This document shows, one piece after another, positions 60,853 through 64,000 of a stretch of DNA of 64,000 nt. The notes below the pieces were generated by a model. That model saw nothing but the letters and a program-made list of their open reading frames with translations. It had not been told where the DNA came from and searched no databases. The position numbers were made by a program, and so were the translations under genes. The stretch is taken from contig NZ_JBEJGX010000003.1 of the NCBI RefSeq assembly GCF_040253635.1, forward strand, positions 5,419,501 through 5,483,500, given 5' to 3'. Source of the stretch: Streptomyces sp. Edi2 (lineage in GTDB: Bacteria > Actinomycetota > Actinomycetes > Streptomycetales > Streptomycetaceae). Every line of letters begins with the position of its first letter. The first letter of the stretch is position 1.

Positions 60853-61287
60853 TCAGTGGGCCCCGGCCCCGCCCTGTTCCCCGGCCCCGCCCTCGACCAG
60901 CCGCAGCTCGTAATGCAGTGTCCGCTCCTTCTTCAGCCGGTGCACCAGCGGTACGAACAGCCCGTGGATCAGGGGGTACTTCCGGGTCAGCGACCGCTCG
61001 GCCCGCCGGTACTCCCGGGTCTGCGGATCCAGCAGCCGCACCCGCGCAGGGACGGTGGGCCCGGTGGGACGGCCCCGCCAGGTGGAGGCGCAGATCTCCA
61101 CCTCGGGGAAGTTCCGCATCCGCTTCGCCTTCCAGGCGCTGCCGTACGTCCGCAGATAGGCGTGATCGCCGTCGACGGCCATGTTCATCGGCGTACCGAC
61201 GCCGGTGCCGTCCCGCTTGTACGTGGTCAGCAGGATCGCCCCCTGCCGCTCGAAGGGGGCGAGGCCGGGGCTCGGGGGATTCGTCAT
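60853..61287 (-). CDS. PPOX-class F420-dependent oxidoreductase
   Basis: A 144-aa split-barrel protein: LAPFERQGAILLTTYKRDGTGVGTPMNMAVDGDHAYL, then WKAKRMRNFPEVEICAST and RRAERSLTRKYPLIHGLFVP. It resembles mycobacterial Rv2061c-like F420 proteins. ATG 61287 was chosen because GGGAG lies a few bases upstream; ATG 61296 is equally possible. It sits alone, convergent with the RibD-like gene. Confidence 0.85.
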   Translation of the reverse strand: MTNPPSPGLAPFERQGAILLTTYKRDGTGVGTPMNMAVDGDHAYLRTYGSAWKAKRMRNFPEVEICASTWRGRPTGPTVPARVRLLDPQTREYRRAERSLTRKYPLIHGLFVPLVHRLKKERTLHYELRLVEGGAGEQGGAGAH

Positions 61288-61464
61288 GGCTCCCATACAG
61301 GCACATCCGGCCTGTTTCGTCACTTCATGGTGCGTCCGTTCGGGCGGTGCGGGGGCTTGATCCTTCCGTGCGGCAGCGCGGCAGCGCGGCCACGCGGCTT
61401 GACGGGGCGTCGGTGGGGCACCTGCTGCTCCCCCCCGGGAAGGTGGTGGCGAGGTGACTGGACG

Positions 61465-61524
61465 GGCACCACGCACCATCGGGCCCCGGCGGTTGCCCGC
61501 CGGGGCCCGATGGTGTGTGGTGCC
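61465..61524. terminator. Very strong terminator after serC
   Basis: A 28-bp stem (61465-61492 with 61497-61524) with one G-T wobble and a TTGC loop, 10 bp beyond the serC stop on the minus strand. It is among the longest hairpins in the window. Confidence 0.92.
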
Positions 61525-61533
61525 GTCAGGTGG

Positions 61534-62661
<1,128 letters not shown>

Positions 62662-62751
62662 CTAATCCGTTGTGCTGGGGGGTTCGGCGGCACGTCCAGC
62701 GGATGAGATGCGTGGTGCTCGTACGGTGGACGGTTTTGGAGGGGGCATTAC

Positions 62752-62828
62752 CGGGTGGTGGCGCGTTACCCGGTGGTGGGGCGTTACCCAGTGGCTGGGC
62801 GTCAACCGGTCAACCGGTGGTGGGGCGG
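62752..62828. repeat. Degenerate CGTTACCCGGTGGTGGGG repeats
   Basis: Three to four imperfect 18-20-bp units, ending over the stop codon of the YafY-type regulator. They occupy much of the 62653-62809 gap. Confidence 0.65.
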
Positions 62829-63919
62829 TCGGGGCCGTCGTCCGCGTAGACGGCGGTGAGGGCGGTCGCTGCCTCGGCCATGACCCGGCGGGCCTCGGGC
62901 GGGTCGAGCACTTCGAGGGAGTCGCCGAACTGGAGCAGTTGACGGACGGCGCCGATGACCGGGTAGGCCAGCTCGATGACGGCCCAGTCGGTCCCGGTGT
63001 CCGTCTTCTCGCCGGTGCCGGTGCCGGTGTCCGTGTGCGCGTCGTTCCGGGCGTCCTCGCCGTCCCTGGAACCCTCGCCCTCCCCGGAGCCCTCGTCACC
63101 CGTACGGGGTGGTCCGGTCAGTGCCGGGCCCAGGATGCGTACGGCCAGGTCGAGGCGGTCGCGGCGGATCCGGGCGGTCACCCTGACCTCCGCGGGCCGG
63201 TCCTCGACCTGGCGCCGCAGGTGCTGCCAGACCTCGGCGAGTCCGACTCCCGCGCGGCGCCGTACGGGGGCGTCGGTGAGGGTTGCCGAGGCCACCCGGT
63301 CGGCGCGGAAGAGCTGTGGCCGGCCGCGCCGGTCCGCGACGAGGTACCAGGTGCCCGCCTTGGCGACCAGACCGTAGGGGTCGACGGTGTACGTGCGCAG
63401 CCGGGTTTCGCCGCTGTGGCGGTAGCAGATGCGCAGTCGCCGGTCGGTGAAGACGGCGGTGTGGAGTTCGTCCAGGTCGACGGCGGGGCGCGGGCCGCTC
63501 ATCCACTTGTCGGGGTCGACCAGGATGCGGCTGCCGGCCAGCTCCGCGGCCGGCCGGTGCGGGGCGGGCAGCGCCGCCATCACCTTGCGCAGCGCCGAGC
63601 CGAGCGCTTCGTCCAGGCCGAGGGCGGTGTGTGCGCCCTGCGCGGCCAGGATGAACAGGGCGCGGGCCTCGTCGGTGGTCATCCCCGTGACGTCCGTACG
63701 GAAGCCGGGGAGCAGCGCGATCCCGCCGTGCCGGCCGCGTTCGGCATAGACCGGCACCCCGGCCGCCGACAGCGACTCGATATCGCGGTAGACGGTCCGG
63801 GTGGAGACCTCCAGCCGCTCGGCGAGCTCCGCGGCCGGCACCCGGCCGCGGGTCTGGAGGAGCAGAAGGATCGAGAGCAGACGGGACGACTTCACGGCCG
63901 CATTTATAGCCGCATTCAT
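62810..63919 (-). CDS. YafY family regulator (HTH_11 + WYL)
   Basis: A 369-aa regulator: SSRLLSILLLLQTRGRVPAAELAERLEVSTRTVYRDIE (winged helix, residues about 10-60) and a WYL domain around AVFTDRRLRICYRHSG, TYTVDPYGLVAKAGTWYLVA. The tail carries an acidic insert (DGEDARNDAHTDTGTGTGEK) that looks like low-complexity expansion. ATG 63919 or GTG 63895 is possible. It is divergent from the gene at 63962. A TGACGTCA palindrome (63923-63930) lies in the intergenic region. Confidence 0.9.
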   Translation of the reverse strand: MNAAINAAVKSSRLLSILLLLQTRGRVPAAELAERLEVSTRTVYRDIESLSAAGVPVYAERGRHGGIALLPGFRTDVTGMTTDEARALFILAAQGAHTALGLDEALGSALRKVMAALPAPHRPAAELAGSRILVDPDKWMSGPRPAVDLDELHTAVFTDRRLRICYRHSGETRLRTYTVDPYGLVAKAGTWYLVADRRGRPQLFRADRVASATLTDAPVRRRAGVGLAEVWQHLRRQVEDRPAEVRVTARIRRDRLDLAVRILGPALTGPPRTGDEGSGEGEGSRDGEDARNDAHTDTGTGTGEKTDTGTDWAVIELAYPVIGAVRQLLQFGDSLEVLDPPEARRVMAEAATALTAVYADDGPDRPTTG

Positions 63920-63922
63920 ATA

Positions 63923-63930
63923 TGACGTCA
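63923..63930. promoter_or_regulatory. TGACGTCA palindrome in divergent promoter
   Basis: An 8-bp palindrome between the YafY-type regulator and the gene at 63962, followed by GCTGTCA. Candidate operator of the regulator. Confidence 0.4.
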
Positions 63931-63961
63931 GCTGTCAGGTTATCGCGCCAGAGTGCCGGTC

Positions 63962-64000
63962 ATGGAGATCAACGACTTCGACCGGCTGTCCGCCCCCACC
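63962..64000 (+). CDS. 5' end of an unidentified gene (partial)
   Basis: ATG 63962 opens MEINDFDRLSAPT up to the window edge, 42 bp from the divergent regulator gene. Regulators of this type often face the gene they control. Too short to assign. Confidence 0.5.
   Translation, partial: MEINDFDRLSAPT

Overview
This 64 kb window is chromosomal DNA from a Streptomyces or a very close relative. The GC content is very high with a third-codon-position GC bias. GTG starts are frequent, and many small proteins belong to actinobacterial-only families (DUF397, DUF2530, DUF2771, DUF3027, DUF4031). The futalosine menaquinone genes, a lone CIRCE-controlled groEL and a mycobacterial-type serC also fit. From memory, not from a search, the order thrC - moaD/cysO-like - csp - groEL ... 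mqnD/mqnB ... serC matches the S. coelicolor core-chromosome segment around SCO4290-SCO4366. It is therefore mostly conserved core, with a few accessory insertions. I found no tRNA, rRNA, CRISPR array, transposase, integrase or large biosynthetic cluster.

Layout. 0-10.4 kb: 3' part of otsA; a small gene and a GntR/HutC regulator around a set of TCTAGAGA operators; a secreted protein; gpgS; a SAM-I (S-box) riboswitch with threonine synthase; a sulfur-carrier protein ending Gly-Gly-Cys; a cold-shock gene; groEL behind two CIRCE operators; an S66 peptidase. 10.4-16.5 kb is accessory: a winged-helix protein, an XRE-DUF397 pair with an unusual triplicated motif, a tandemly duplicated two-gene cassette with an XRE fossil, and a cytoplasmic six-bladed propeller protein. 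16.7-20.7 kb: a MurNAc uptake and degradation cluster (PTS EIIBC, MurQ, RpiR/MurR-type regulator). 20.8-28.6 kb: small conserved proteins, an MFS drug exporter, an HD protein, cutC with a DasR-like site, and a HelD-type helicase. 28.8-37 kb: a GT87 glycosyltransferase, XPB helicase and an 881-aa helicase-associated protein, a membrane protein and a HAD phosphatase. 37-43 kb: a second cold-shock protein, mqnB-mqnD, a lipoprotein, MFS, DUF3027. 43.1-43.7 kb: a gene-free stretch with two covarying hairpin elements. 43.7-52 kb: a 1,090-aa sacsin/Hsp90-like ATPase, an SDR flanked by two His-rich microproteins, a CtpE-like P-type ATPase, DUF2530. 52-64 kb: an AzgA purine permease, a MarR-MFS pair, ThpR, a 28-aa membrane microprotein, an aldo/keto reductase, an SGNH hydrolase, a secreted propeller protein, a RibD-like reductase behind a palindromic operator, an F420 oxidoreductase, serC with a strong terminator, and a YafY/WYL regulator.

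Functional threads. Trehalose-6-P and glucosylglycerate synthesis suggest compatible-solute metabolism. CIRCE-groEL, two cold-shock proteins and the Hsp90-like ATPase relate to stress. The MurNAc cluster suggests wall recycling. mqnB and mqnD act in menaquinone synthesis. XPB, its helicase-associated neighbour and HelD act on nucleic acids or RNA polymerase.

Strongest candidates for something undescribed: the inverted pair of covarying hairpins at 43.26-43.54 kb; the duplicated XRE/DUF397-linked cassette; the six-bladed propeller protein with a novel N-terminus; the SAM riboswitch whose P1 helix overlaps the thrC ribosome binding site; and several microproteins.
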